Counted from the stretch's first letter, positions 8,465-18,882 are shown. The stretch: DNA of 64,000 bases from Parabacteroides distasonis ATCC 8503 (GCF_000012845.1 NC_009615.1:2695501-2759500), one strand, 5' to 3'. Numbers and translations are program-made. Notes: generated by a model from the letters alone, not told the origin.

Positions 8465-9670
8465 TCATTTAAATAACCGCTGAACGACAGCGCTATCTCC
8501 ATCATTCGGGGCGGGCTGTATATTCAATAAGCGTGCGATCATCAAATAGAGGTTCACGTTCGCCATTTGCGGAACCTCTACGTGTTTCTTGAACGAGGGA
8601 CCTGCCGCATAGAATATAGCCTCCATCTCCGGTGTAAAATTATCGTAACCATGTGTCGCCGCATAACGGGGAGATGATTTCTCGCGGAATTGCACATACG
8701 TTCCAATATGTGGAGAAACAACCAGATCACTAACTCGAGGATTCTTTCCGTAAACCAATTTCTCTGGGATCTCGTTTTTCTTCCATACGGTTATATTCGG
8801 CACTTTCTGTAAAATCGCATAGGCAGTATCCACATAGGTTTTCTTCGGATATAATAATGTAGGAACGCCATCAAAGACATAATCGAAACTATCCCGGGGT
8901 AGATAATCATTCAAGTTCACATATCTCTCGGGATAATAGGTGGCCATTCCATGATCCGAGAGAACGATAAAATCGATCTTATCGAAAATATCCAGCTTAC
9001 GGGCTTCCGTGAAGAAATGATTCAAGACTTTATCCAAGTTCTCTACCACATCCAAGGTTGCCGAGGAATCCGGGGTAGCGGAATGACCTATCGCATCCGG
9101 CTCTTCCATATACCACATAATCAAATGAGGACGTATATCTTCCGGCAACTTCAGCCAAGAGATCACGGAATCAGCACGATCTGAAAAAGAAACCGATTTA
9201 TCAAACGGCTTCCATATTGAAGGCTGGCCACTCGCCAAAGGCACCTCGCTACCGACCCAATAGAAGGAAGCGGTACGAACCCCTTGGCGTTCCGCCGTAT
9301 TCCAAATAGGTTCTCCACCATAAAATCGCGGATCCAGGTTTCCCATACGGTATGAGCTATCAAGCTCCGCGTCATAAAAGAAATTATTTACCAAACCATG
9401 GTGATCCGGATGCAATCCGGTAGCCATGCTATAATGATTCGGGAAAGTCACGCTGGGATAACATGGGCGAAACGTGGAGCGAACCCCTACATTCGCCAAA
9501 GAATCCAACGTCGGAGTATGAGCACGTGAGGGATAATCAGAGCGGAAACCGTCCATTGATAAAACTACGACATAACGATCCGATTGTTTTTTCGTTTGGC
9601 AACCGGTAAAAGCCAATGAACAAATACAAAAGAAACTAACGAGTAAGAACTCAATACGATTATTCCACAT
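8465..9670 (-). CDS. Lipoprotein phosphodiesterase/nucleotide pyrophosphatase (alkaline phosphatase superfamily)
   Basis: This 401-residue protein has a lipoprotein signal ending at Cys24 (LAFTGC), so it is probably anchored in the envelope. The catalytic domain is of the NPP (type I phosphodiesterase) class. Asp40 in LSMDGFRSDY is a metal ligand and Thr75 in YPSVTFPNHY is the expected nucleophile. PDAIGHS, LSDHGM and ATHGYDN supply the remaining ligands. NPPs hydrolyse phosphodiester bonds in nucleotides or phospholipid headgroups; the substrate here is unknown. It follows the Oar-like receptor gene by 79 bases, separated by a terminator whose loop holds a possible promoter. Confidence 0.85.
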   Translation of the reverse strand: MWNNRIEFLLVSFFCICSLAFTGCQTKKQSDRYVVVLSMDGFRSDYPSRAHTPTLDSLANVGVRSTFRPCYPSVTFPNHYSMATGLHPDHHGLVNNFFYDAELDSSYRMGNLDPRFYGGEPIWNTAERQGVRTASFYWVGSEVPLASGQPSIWKPFDKSVSFSDRADSVISWLKLPEDIRPHLIMWYMEEPDAIGHSATPDSSATLDVVENLDKVLNHFFTEARKLDIFDKIDFIVLSDHGMATYYPERYVNLNDYLPRDSFDYVFDGVPTLLYPKKTYVDTAYAILQKVPNITVWKKNEIPEKLVYGKNPRVSDLVVSPHIGTYVQFREKSSPRYAATHGYDNFTPEMEAIFYAAGPSFKKHVEVPQMANVNLYLMIARLLNIQPAPNDGDSAVVQRLFK

Positions 9671-9681
9671 ATCATTAAATT

Positions 9682-9715
9682 AAAAAAGAGGTCCACAAAG
9701 ATAGTGAACCTCTTC
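9682..9715 (-). terminator. Terminator after the Oar-like gene, overlapping a -7 box
   Basis: On the minus strand AAGAGGTTCAC and GTGGACCTCTT pair (one mismatch) and are followed by six T. The loop contains TATCTTTG (9696-9703), a good -7 element whose transcript would start about 20 bases before the phosphodiesterase ATG. Confidence 0.75.
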
Positions 9716-9749
9716 TAATTATTAAATTTTATCTAATGAAAGATTTTTT

Positions 9750-12700
9750 TTAGAAGATATACTTGATACCGAATTGCATTTGCCAACGAGACACATCGTT
9801 CAAATTATCCTTGAAGGTTTCGTCCAAATCTTTCGCCATCGTATACTTCAACGTATAGTTGTTCGCCGCACTCGGGCCTTGTCCTTTCGGGATCGTCAAG
9901 AACTGATATTGCTGATTACCCAAAACGGTTGTTTGTACCACACCCCAGTTACGATTCAACAAATTCAAGAAGTTGGCGATATTGAAACTAAAGCGCAAGG
10001 TATGTGAACGACCATTCTTCTGGTAAATCTTTATATCATGAGAAACACTCAAATCCAACTGATTCGCAAACGGAGCGACAGCACCGTTACGTTCGGCATA
10101 CTCACCTCTATGTTTGCTCAAATAAGGATCTTGCTCGATAAAGGCATTCATCGCTTTCCATGCATCTTCTTGGCTATCGAAATCGCCCGGTAACAAATGA
10201 TCTTTTACCTCGTCAAAATTCGCGGGGATATACATCAAGTCATTGGAGAACTGAGAATCGCCATTTGCGTCACCATTATAACAATAAGAATAACGGAACG
10301 GACGATAACGCTGATAGATCAAACCAAAACTTGTTGCCGCATATTTACTCCAGTTAGCCGTATAAGAAGCGGACAATAACAAACGACCATCAAAAGAACC
10401 TGCCGTATAACCTACTTCTTCCGCATTTCCGTCCAAGGCCGCACGGTACTTCCAAGCGGAAGTCGCCACAGACGATGTTCCGTCTGTTACACCTCTAGAC
10501 TGCCCGAAAGAGTAAGATCCATTCAAATACAATCCCTTCAAGATTCCATCAACAAAGTTTTTCTGCAACTGGAAGGTCGTATAAAGCGAATGTCCTTTGC
10601 TGGTATTACGCAGCATCACGACATGATTTGCGGCCTTTTGATTTCCTTCCCTATCGCTATAATAGCCATTATAATATGGACGTGCGTTACCCGCTCCACC
10701 GTCATTTACAAATTGCTCGGTCCGATACAATCCGATATTGTCATGATAAATAGCGTTAATGTCTTTTGAATACAGCAACTCTACGGTAGCTACCCAGCCA
10801 TCACCAAACTTATAATCGGCAGCGATATTACTTTTCCATAAGCTCGGATATTTAAAGTCCGGATCCGTAATCGCTATATCCGAACGGGTAGCGCTACCTT
10901 CAGCCGGTTTATAAGTATCCATATTTCCGGTAAAACCTAGCGAAGGTCTGCCATCGCTAATGATATTGTCATTCTTGTCCTTTACCACCCGGACATTCAA
11001 GTCACCAAACAAAACGCCATTGTTGCCGGCTTGATTACTGATCCATACATAAGGTGGAGTACCCGTGAAGAGTCCCGTACCACCACGGATCTGCAAACTT
11101 CCATTCTCATCGTCAAACGGTTTGTAGTTAAAACCGAATCGAGGAGAGAACTGAGGTTTGGCGTTCGGATATTTAGAAACATCGATCTTGATGCCATCCC
11201 GATAGGTCTCGGCGGCGACTTTATCATTCGACTGCAAATCAGTCATAAAGAACGGAACATCAATACGTAAACCTAACGTCAAGTTCAATTTATCACTTAC
11301 CGTCCACTTATCTTGGGCATACAAACCTAACTGGAATACATTTATCTCGGCGAATGGAAAATCATCCGTCATCGAATATCTTTGCGCATAGTACTGGTAC
11401 CCCGTAGAAGAAGAATTCGTAATACCTGTCACATTGGAACCAAATCCAAAATCTTTCGGATTAAACTCACGGATATCAAATCCTTGTACACTTCCGTTAT
11501 GAGCGGCCATGTATTGTTTTGTAGCCAATACGTTGAACTTAAAATCATCGACAGAGTTAAATACCCAAGAACCCGGATAGTTTTGAGCGAAACCATTCTT
11601 AAAGGCGCGATAGTCACTTTGCGTTCCAACCGTAATCTGATGTTTGCCAAAATTCATCAAGAAGTTATCCTGTATCTGCCAGATATCACTGTTCAACTGG
11701 TTATTATAGGAGTTTGCCTCGGTTCCGAAAGTCGTATAAGCATTGTTATCACCATCCAAGATATCCACTTGCGGGAAGTAACCACCATCCATATCGCGAT
11801 AATCACGCAAACGGGAATAACCGATCTTCAAATAATTAGACATACGGTCATTAATGGTCGTATTCAAGTCAGCCATCCAAATATTGAAGTTATTATTCGT
11901 CCGGTAGAAAGAAGAAGAGAACGGAATAGCGAACGCATTCGGTCCACGTCCGTTATTCGGCGCACCGGAAGTAGAAGGGTTATTCGTATTAAACGATTTC
12001 AAATAATAATATTTTAAGCTCAACACATTATTTGAGTTGATATTCCAGTCTAAACGAGCCGTGATTCGATCCGCTTGAGTATTTGTCTTATTCACGTCGA
12101 ATTTACCCGGATTATACCCAAGCTCATCACCTAAGAAATCAGATAAACCCTGCAAGACTGTCGCATCCGCCGCAGAATTAGCGGTCGTATAAGAAATCGG
12201 TTCCTCCTGACGATCCATCTCACCATTGATGAAGAAGAATAACTTATTCTTAATGATCGGACCGGATAAACTGATACCGTATTGGTGATTAGAGAACTCT
12301 GAAACACCAATCGTCTCATCCTTCACACGATATCCCATCATAGACGGACTCTTCGTGTACATATATACAGAAGCATGAAACTCATTCGAACCGGATTTCG
12401 TTACGGAGTTAATACCCGCACCCGTGAATCCTCCATTTCGAACATCAAAAGGAGCGATCATCACCTGTACCTGCTCGAGCGCCTCCAAAGAAATCGGTTC
12501 CGTACCGGAAGCTCCAAGAGCAGAAGCCAGACCAAACGAGTTATTAAAGGAGGCACCGTCCACCGTTACATTATTAAAACGGTAAGAGACACCGCCAAAA
12601 TTCTTACCGCTACTCATCGGGGTTAATTTCACGAAATCATCCAAAGAACGGTTAATCGTAGGCAGCTTATCCATCTTCTCACGAGTGATGATTTCCTGCG

Positions 12701-13103
12701 CACCTGTACGACTTCCTGAAATAATGGGGTTCTTATCCGCAACCACGACTACCTCGTCGAGAGCTTGGGTATCTTCCCGCATTACTACATTCAGTTTCAG
12801 ATCCTCACCCAAAACCAAGTTTATTCCTGTCCGGCTCTCCGTATTGTATCCAATATAAGAGAACTCTACCACATAAGGGCCTCCGATACGAAGGTTGTTA
12901 AAAGAATAAGAACCATTCGGCTGGGTAATCGTGTAGTATTCGGTACCCGTTGGCGTATGCGTAGCCTTGATATTCACTCCGATCATCGCTTCCGATGATG
13001 TATCCGTGACTTTACCACTCATACTCGCCGTCGTCACCTGAGCATGTATGGATATTCCCACGCACAACAAAAGTAACGTTAAAAGTAGATAAGTTTTCCT
13101 CAT
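9750..13103 (-). CDS. TonB-dependent outer-membrane receptor, Oar-like
   Basis: The 1117-residue protein has a signal peptide ending near HAQ and a carboxypeptidase-regulatory-like beta-sandwich (about 25-115). A TonB-box-like DEVVVVADK and a plug domain beginning around SGSRTGAQEI come next, then a large beta-barrel ending in the aromatic QFGIKYIF. There is no STN domain and no SusD partner. It therefore belongs with the Oar-like/general TonB receptors, not with SusC proteins. The cargo is unknown; Oar proteins are linked to outer-membrane transport or protein export. A paralogue of the same architecture is transcribed divergently at 13540. The first ATG fits the signal peptide. Confidence 0.88.
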   Translation of the reverse strand: MRKTYLLLTLLLLCVGISIHAQVTTASMSGKVTDTSSEAMIGVNIKATHTPTGTEYYTITQPNGSYSFNNLRIGGPYVVEFSYIGYNTESRTGINLVLGEDLKLNVVMREDTQALDEVVVVADKNPIISGSRTGAQEIITREKMDKLPTINRSLDDFVKLTPMSSGKNFGGVSYRFNNVTVDGASFNNSFGLASALGASGTEPISLEALEQVQVMIAPFDVRNGGFTGAGINSVTKSGSNEFHASVYMYTKSPSMMGYRVKDETIGVSEFSNHQYGISLSGPIIKNKLFFFINGEMDRQEEPISYTTANSAADATVLQGLSDFLGDELGYNPGKFDVNKTNTQADRITARLDWNINSNNVLSLKYYYLKSFNTNNPSTSGAPNNGRGPNAFAIPFSSSFYRTNNNFNIWMADLNTTINDRMSNYLKIGYSRLRDYRDMDGGYFPQVDILDGDNNAYTTFGTEANSYNNQLNSDIWQIQDNFLMNFGKHQITVGTQSDYRAFKNGFAQNYPGSWVFNSVDDFKFNVLATKQYMAAHNGSVQGFDIREFNPKDFGFGSNVTGITNSSSTGYQYYAQRYSMTDDFPFAEINVFQLGLYAQDKWTVSDKLNLTLGLRIDVPFFMTDLQSNDKVAAETYRDGIKIDVSKYPNAKPQFSPRFGFNYKPFDDENGSLQIRGGTGLFTGTPPYVWISNQAGNNGVLFGDLNVRVVKDKNDNIISDGRPSLGFTGNMDTYKPAEGSATRSDIAITDPDFKYPSLWKSNIAADYKFGDGWVATVELLYSKDINAIYHDNIGLYRTEQFVNDGGAGNARPYYNGYYSDREGNQKAANHVVMLRNTSKGHSLYTTFQLQKNFVDGILKGLYLNGSYSFGQSRGVTDGTSSVATSAWKYRAALDGNAEEVGYTAGSFDGRLLLSASYTANWSKYAATSFGLIYQRYRPFRYSYCYNGDANGDSQFSNDLMYIPANFDEVKDHLLPGDFDSQEDAWKAMNAFIEQDPYLSKHRGEYAERNGAVAPFANQLDLSVSHDIKIYQKNGRSHTLRFSFNIANFLNLLNRNWGVVQTTVLGNQQYQFLTIPKGQGPSAANNYTLKYTMAKDLDETFKDNLNDVSRWQMQFGIKYIF

Positions 13104-13153
13104 ACAAGAAGTATTTATATTTAAAATAATTATAACATTTTTGTATATCGCCG

Positions 13154-13161
13154 CAAAGATA
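13154..13161 (-). promoter_or_regulatory. -7 promoter element of the left Oar-like gene
   Basis: TATCTTTG on the minus strand, about 50 bases upstream of ATG 13103, matches TAnnTTTG. TTTGTGACA lies some 25 bp further upstream, slightly beyond the normal -33 distance. Confidence 0.5.
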
Positions 13162-13498
13162 GGGATTAGATATCTCTTTTTGTCACAAACTATATATAAT
13201 ATTCATAGCATTAACATTCCTCACACAGATCTCCAGATTATTATTTTCAACCAACCACATCCATAATCCAACAATATGCAGGAAAAGCGTCTATAATTCT
13301 TTTAAATCACCGCCCAACAGGGAATGTTAGTTAAGAATCATCAAATTAAAAATTTCATAAAGAACCCTCTTGTTTTGCCAATACAAGCCATCCATCTCCG
13401 AATAAGGACATTACTCAATTCCGCCCCGTCACAGCAACTTCATGAATATGAAACAAGTATTAAATAAGAAACATACAATGATATTAAAAAATAACCCA

Positions 13499-13506
13499 TA
13501 ACTTTG
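13499..13506 (+). promoter_or_regulatory. -7 promoter element of the right Oar-like gene
   Basis: TAACTTTG ends 33 bases before ATG 13540 and matches TAnnTTTG. No clear -33 element is present. Confidence 0.5.
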
Positions 13507-13539
13507 CGAAAGTTTTTATTACATTAACTATTTTAAATT

Positions 13540-16500
13540 ATGAGCAGACATTTACAGACGCTATTCCTTTTAGCTGTACTGAGTTTCTTGTTTGTCATCC
13601 CGACACAAGCGCAGGTAACAACAGCCAGTATGAGTGGAACAGTTATGTTTCAAGATGAACCCGTTATTGGTGCGACCGTTTTGGCGGTTCACGAACCTTC
13701 TGGGACAAATTATGGTACGATCACAAACGTTGACGGACGCTTTTCCTTACAAGGTATGCGTACAGGAGGTCCATACAAAGTTACGATCTCTTACGTTGGT
13801 TATCAATCTGCCGTTTATTCCGGCATTACCCTGCAATTGGGAGAGAACTACAACTTGAATGTTAAGTTGAAAGAATCTTCCGAGACCTTGGACGAGATCG
13901 TAATCACAGCGGCGAAAACGAAGTTCAATACGGAAAAGACGGGTGCGACAACCAATATCTCCTCGTCACAGATCACCTCTTTACCCACCATTAACCGTAG
14001 TATCTCCGATATCGCACGCCTTTCTCCTTATGCCTCCGACATGAGTTTTGCCGGTGGCGATGGCCGTTCCACGAACTTTACGGTAGATGGAGCGAACTTT
14101 AATAACAACTTCGGCCTTTCGGATAATCTTCCCGGAGGCGGTAACCCGATCTCTATGGACGCTATCGAGGAAGTACAAGTGGTAATCGCCCCGTTCGATG
14201 TCCGCCAGACAAACTTCATTGGTGGCGGTATCAACGCTATCACCAAATCCGGTACAAACACATTCAAAGGTTCCGCTTACACTTACTTCCAGAACCAGAA
14301 TATGCGAGGAAACTCAATCGATGGAGAAGACTTGGGCGCACGTGCTAAGGAATCCAAAACGATTTACGGAGCTACGTTCGGCGGTCCGATCATCAAGAAT
14401 AAATTATTCTTCTTCGCCAATGTAGAAGTGGAAAAACAACCGCAACAAGTGATCAAATGGAGAGCTCGTACTGAAGGAGAGCAACCGGACGAGAATAACT
14501 ACATATCTCGCACTACACTCTCCGACATGCAAAAGGTATCCGATTTCTTAAGAGATAAATATGGTTATGATACAGGATCAGCCACGAACTTCCCCGCAGA
14601 CGAAAAGAATTTGAAATTGCTAGGTCGTATCGACTGGAATATCACGAATGGCCATAAATTGAGCGTACGGTACAACTATACAAAGAATACCGCATGGAAC
14701 GCTCCTAACGCTAACTCTATGGATGGTGGTTCCGGCTCTCGTCTGTATAATACAAGCCGTGTAGGTTACCAATCCATGTCTTTTGCTAACAGCATGTATT
14801 CCCAAGACAATAAAGTGTCTTCCGTATCCGCTGATTTGAACAGTCGCTTCTCTGATAAGATTTCCAATCAGTTACTTTTCACTTATACGGATATCGAGGA
14901 TATGCGCGGAACCAACTCTTCCCCTTTCCCCTTCATTGATATCTTGGCAGGTAAAGATGCGGAAGGTAACCAAATTATGGAGCCTTATATGAGTGCCGGA
15001 TATGAATTATTTACTTACAACAACGGCGTGAAGAACAAGATCACAAGTGTTATCGATAACTTCACTTACTTTGCCGGCGACCATAAGATCACAGCTGGTA
15101 TCAGTTTCGAGCACCAACTTGCTAGCAATGCTTATATGCGCAACGGCACGGGATATTATCGTTACAGCAGCTTAGATGATTTCTTGAACGGTGCCGCTCC
15201 TGAAACGTTCGCATGGACATACGGTTACAACGGTGTTTCCGACCCGAAAGCTCAGGTTACTTTTAACCAGATCGGATTCTACGCACAGGATGAGTGGAAC
15301 ATTCGCCCGAACGTGAAGTTAACTTATGGTATACGTTTCGATGATTTAATTTTCGACAATAGCGATCTTCAAAGAAACGACGCAATCTACGATCTTGATT
15401 TCGGAGGCAAACATATCGACACCGGCAAATGGCCTAAGTCTAGAATGCAAATATCCCCTCGTGTAGGTTTCGTTTGGGATGTGTTCAAGGATAATTCCTT
15501 AAAAGTACGTGGTGGTACAGGTATATTTACCGGACGTTTACCCTTGGTATTCTTTACGAATATGCCGACAAACTCGAATATGGTACAAAATGCCGTAGTA
15601 TTCGGCACAAAATATGAGAATGGAATTGCGGTAAGTCATGATTCCCGTCTGGATCAATTGGCTGGCGGCATGATTACGAATGTAGATGATGCGATCAAGA
15701 AATTCGGCCTTCCTACCACGATAGAGAATCCGGTTGCCGGTTCTAAGATCTCTGGCGTAAAGGACAACTTCAAGATGCCACAAATATGGAAAACCTCCTT
15801 GGCTGTAGATTATCAGCTCCCTACTTCCTTCCCATTATCCGTAACCGGCGAGTTCATCTATAACAAGAACATCAATGCCGTAACCCTTGAGAATATCAAC
15901 ATCAAGGACCCGTCAAATTGGGAACATTTTAACGGAGCGGATAACCGTTTGATTTATCCATCTGATTATACGTATGTATCCGGTAAGAATGCGGTTGTAT
16001 TAACTAACACATCCAAAGGACATGGTTATACCGCCAATGTTACGATTAACGCTCAACCCGTAGAGGATTTGAACATGATGTTGGCTTATACGCACACGGA
16101 ATCCAAAGAAATTTCCGGTCTTCCGGGTAGCGACCCTGTATCTACATGGCAGGGAATGTTAACGATAGACGGACCGAATTTCGCGACCGTACAACGTTCA
16201 CGGTATGTAGTGCCCGACAAGGTAATCGCAGCGGTCAATTATAATCTGCCCTTCCGCCATAAAGGTCTGCTCAGAAAAACAAGCTTAAATCTGTTCTATT
16301 CCGGTTATTCCGCTTCCGGATATAGCTTCGCTTATACAAATGATATGAATGGTGACGGTATCAATAATGATATGATGTATATCCCGAAAGATGATAGTGA
16401 AATCAAATTCAAGAATGAAGCAGATAGAACCGCTTTCTGGAACTTCGTAGACCAAGATTCTTATTTAAAGAATCACAAGGGAGAATACGCTGAGGCTTAT

Positions 16501-16830
16501 GCCGCACGTGCACCTTGGGTACATCGTTTCGACCTTCGTATCACGGAAGATTTCTCATTCAAGGCAGGTAAAACCGAACATCATTTCCAATTGAGCCTTG
16601 ATTTCATGAATATCGGTAATATGATCAACTCGAAATGGGGTGTAATGAAGAACGCATCTTCTTCCAACGGTTGCCGTATCTTGAAATATGAAGGCATGGA
16701 TGATAACAAGACTCCAATTTTCTCCATGTATAAGATCAATGGTGAATATCCGACTGAGACTTATTCTTATAACCGTATCTATACTGAATGCTGGAAAATG
16801 CAGGTTGGTATCCGTTACATCTTTAATTAA
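13540..16830 (+). CDS. TonB-dependent outer-membrane receptor, Oar-like paralogue
   Basis: This 1096-residue protein has the same architecture as its divergent neighbour. It has a signal peptide ending at TQA-Q, a carboxypeptidase-regulatory-like domain beginning VTTASMSG, a TonB-box-like LDEIVITAAK, a plug and a barrel ending QVGIRYIFN. The opening VTTASMSG and blocks such as GGPY and PTINRS are shared with the neighbour, but much of the barrel differs, so the two are old paralogues. It lacks an STN domain and a SusD partner. The cargo is unknown. It ends in a bidirectional terminator at 16851-16882. Confidence 0.88.
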   Translation: MSRHLQTLFLLAVLSFLFVIPTQAQVTTASMSGTVMFQDEPVIGATVLAVHEPSGTNYGTITNVDGRFSLQGMRTGGPYKVTISYVGYQSAVYSGITLQLGENYNLNVKLKESSETLDEIVITAAKTKFNTEKTGATTNISSSQITSLPTINRSISDIARLSPYASDMSFAGGDGRSTNFTVDGANFNNNFGLSDNLPGGGNPISMDAIEEVQVVIAPFDVRQTNFIGGGINAITKSGTNTFKGSAYTYFQNQNMRGNSIDGEDLGARAKESKTIYGATFGGPIIKNKLFFFANVEVEKQPQQVIKWRARTEGEQPDENNYISRTTLSDMQKVSDFLRDKYGYDTGSATNFPADEKNLKLLGRIDWNITNGHKLSVRYNYTKNTAWNAPNANSMDGGSGSRLYNTSRVGYQSMSFANSMYSQDNKVSSVSADLNSRFSDKISNQLLFTYTDIEDMRGTNSSPFPFIDILAGKDAEGNQIMEPYMSAGYELFTYNNGVKNKITSVIDNFTYFAGDHKITAGISFEHQLASNAYMRNGTGYYRYSSLDDFLNGAAPETFAWTYGYNGVSDPKAQVTFNQIGFYAQDEWNIRPNVKLTYGIRFDDLIFDNSDLQRNDAIYDLDFGGKHIDTGKWPKSRMQISPRVGFVWDVFKDNSLKVRGGTGIFTGRLPLVFFTNMPTNSNMVQNAVVFGTKYENGIAVSHDSRLDQLAGGMITNVDDAIKKFGLPTTIENPVAGSKISGVKDNFKMPQIWKTSLAVDYQLPTSFPLSVTGEFIYNKNINAVTLENINIKDPSNWEHFNGADNRLIYPSDYTYVSGKNAVVLTNTSKGHGYTANVTINAQPVEDLNMMLAYTHTESKEISGLPGSDPVSTWQGMLTIDGPNFATVQRSRYVVPDKVIAAVNYNLPFRHKGLLRKTSLNLFYSGYSASGYSFAYTNDMNGDGINNDMMYIPKDDSEIKFKNEADRTAFWNFVDQDSYLKNHKGEYAEAYAARAPWVHRFDLRITEDFSFKAGKTEHHFQLSLDFMNIGNMINSKWGVMKNASSSNGCRILKYEGMDDNKTPIFSMYKINGEYPTETYSYNRIYTECWKMQVGIRYIFN

Positions 16831-16850
16831 TCAAGAGATATAACTCCATA

Positions 16851-16882
16851 AAAAAGGCGGGAAATAAATTTTCTCGCCTTTT
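16851..16882. terminator. Bidirectional terminator between convergent genes
   Basis: AAAAGGCG and CGCCTTTT form a stem extended by GAAA/TTTC pairing, with A and T runs on both sides. It serves the Oar-like gene on the plus strand and the helicase gene on the minus strand. Confidence 0.75.
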
Positions 16883-16890
16883 CTATTTCA

Positions 16891-18882
16891 TCATATATCC
16901 TCTCCCCCTCGCAAGGCATCCGCTATATCTTGATGCCGCTGGGCTAATTCGTCCTCTCCGATCGCCCGGAAACCCTCCGCCAGATATTCGTGGGAAGCCG
17001 CATGTTTAGGTTTGATACTTACCGCCTGCTGGAAATCCAGAATAGCTTCATCGTAATATTTGAGCTTCAATAGGCATTTTCCACGGTTATAGCGGGCCTT
17101 AAAAGATTTCGGACTTAATTTTACCGCTTTGTTTAAACAAACCTGAGCGTCGTAGTCCTCACCTATATCCAATAAAGTAACCCCTTTGCGTACCCAAGCT
17201 TCCACATAATTCGGATTCAAATTCAAGGCTTTATCAAAACAACGAATAGCGGCATTCGCGTCATGGGCCTTCGTTATGCACTCGTTACCCATCAAGTAAT
17301 ATTCATGTGCATACTCTTTCTGGGTCTCACGAAGCGAATGCAATTCTTCCCTCAGAGCCTTAATCTGTGCCTTTTGACTATTCAAGGCTTGCAATTTCAA
17401 ACGAAGCAGCCGTTGTACCATCGGATTATCCAATTCATTCCGTTTAGATACGGCGGCGGCAAAAGCCTCGACCGCCTCTTTCATATTACCCTGCCGAAAA
17501 CCCTGAGCCGCCCGACCATATTGCAATTCCGCCTCGCTCTCTTTGATACTTTTCTCTATTAATGCTTGGTTATTGAATATTTGGCTGAATTCTACGATCT
17601 CTTTCCGGATAAAGATATCCCGGGAAGAGATCTTGCTTTTTAGCACCAATCCTTCCAATGAAGTACAACGACTCAACGCCACATAGGTTTGTCCCCCGGC
17701 AAATACCCCTCCGGTCAAATCAACTACCACCCGGCTAAAAGTCAAGCCTTGACTCTTATGCACCGTGATCGCCCAAGCCAAACGAATCGGCAATTGTTCG
17801 AACGTACCGACAATCTCTTCCTCGATCCGTTTCTCTTTCTCGTTATATTTGTATTTATAATTTCGCCATGAGGTAGGTTCGACCAAATGTTCTACACCGC
17901 TCTCCAGCAAGACATAAACATTTCCATTCTCATCGATACCCGATACCATACCGATCGTCCCGTTCACCCAACGACGCTCATAATCATTATCGATAAAAAT
18001 AACCTGCGCCTGTTCCTTGATGGATAAATTCAGCTGGGTAGGTAGTGAGGATTCTGGAAAATCCCCCTCGATCTTTCCCACGGAGACGTACTCTTCTCCG
18101 GGAAGCTCGGCCAACTTCTTCTCATTGATAAAATCAACCTGATCCCGGCGAGTGGCCAACGTGATATACATATCCTCATTCTGAGGCTCGAAAGACGGAA
18201 AATAACGACCGTTCAACGTATCCAACTCCTGTTTTCTAGCGGCATTATTACGAATCCGATCCAATATATTGATAAAAACAGAATCGGTCTGGCGATACAC
18301 TTTTTGCAACTCGATCGGCACTAAATTAATGTCCTTGAACACACGAGCCGAGAAAAAGAAAGGGCTCGCATAGAACAAACTCAATATCTCTTTTTGATCC
18401 GACGGAACAACCGGTTCCAACTGGAAGACATCTCCCACGAACAATAGCTGCTTTCCGCCAAAAGGCAATCGCATATTACCGGAATAGACCCTCAAGATAC
18501 GATCTACACAATCAATAATATCCGCCCTCACCATCGATATCTCGTCAATGATGATCAAATCGACCTCCGCGATAATTTTCCGTTTCTCCTTCGGATACTT
18601 AAAAAACTCAAAGATACGACCATGAGACAAACTTAAATCCGGATCATCCGGCAACATCGGCCGAAAAGGGAGCTTGAAAAAGGAATGCAAGGTAACGCCG
18701 CCCGCATTTATGGCCGCTATTCCGGTAGGAGCCAGCACCACATACTTTTTCTTCGTATGATTGCAAATATACTTCAAAAAAGTAGACTTGCCGGTCCCTG
18801 CTTTCCCTGTCAGGAAAACAGACTGGCGAGTGTGGGTGATCAGTTGCAAGGCATCCTGAAACTCCTTATTGTTCGTGTCTAA
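16891..18882 (-). CDS. Pif1-like helicase with C-terminal TPR repeats
   Basis: The N-terminal part is a superfamily 1B helicase of the Pif1/RecD type. It has Walker A GKAGTGKST, Walker B IIIDEISM, and a motif VI region AWAITVHKSQGLTF followed by ALSRC. The last roughly 150 residues form three to four tetratricopeptide repeats (for example DANAAIRCFDKALNLNPNYVEAW), a protein-interaction module. The enzyme should unwind DNA from 5' to 3' using ATP. The frame is open to a TTG at 18918, but that codon lies inside a -7 promoter box (18916-18923). No in-frame ATG exists before the helicase domain. I place the start at TTG 18882 (giving M-DTNNKEF); this is uncertain. It is a single-gene unit. Confidence 0.85.
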   Translation of the reverse strand, partial: LDTNNKEFQDALQLITHTRQSVFLTGKAGTGKSTFLKYICNHTKKKYVVLAPTGIAAINAGGVTLHSFFKLPFRPMLPDDPDLSLSHGRIFEFFKYPKEKRKIIAEVDLIIIDEISMVRADIIDCVDRILRVYSGNMRLPFGGKQLLFVGDVFQLEPVVPSDQKEILSLFYASPFFFSARVFKDINLVPIELQKVYRQTDSVFINILDRIRNNAARKQELDTLNGRYFPSFEPQNEDMYITLATRRDQVDFINEKKLAELPGEEYVSVGKIEGDFPESSLPTQLNLSIKEQAQVIFIDNDYERRWVNGTIGMVSGIDENGNVYVLLESGVEHLVEPTSWRNYKYKYNEKEKRIEEEIVGTFEQLPIRLAWAITVHKSQGLTFSRVVVDLTGGVFAGGQTYVALSRCTSLEGLVLKSKISSRDIFIRKEIVEFSQIFNNQALIEKSIKESEAELQYGRAAQGFRQGNMKEAVEAFAAAVSKRNELDNPMVQRLLRLKLQALNSQKAQIKALREELHSLRETQKEYAHEYYLMGNECITKAHDANAAIRCFDKALNLNPNYVEAWVRKGVTLLDIGEDYDAQVCLNKAVKLSPKSFKARYNRGKCLLKLKYYDEAILDFQQAVSIKPKHAASHEYLAEGFRAIGEDELAQRHQDIADALRGGEDI

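Larger units (their letters stand above)
13104..13539. other. Divergent intergenic region between two Oar-like receptor genes
   Basis: This 436-base AT-rich stretch holds a -7 box for each gene: TATCTTTG at 13154-13161 on the minus strand and TAACTTTG at 13499-13506 on the plus strand. Neither has a convincing -33 TTG at normal spacing. I see no further gene, RNA or strong repeat. Confidence 0.6.

Noticed and set aside
11382..12017. Long plus-strand reading frame inside the Oar-like gene (211 codons)
   Set aside because: It lies fully opposite a well-supported receptor gene, has no recognisable domain and has no start signal.
9750..16830. SusC/SusD pair in the Oar-like region
   Set aside because: Neither receptor has the SusC plug signature, and no SusD-like lipoprotein is encoded nearby.
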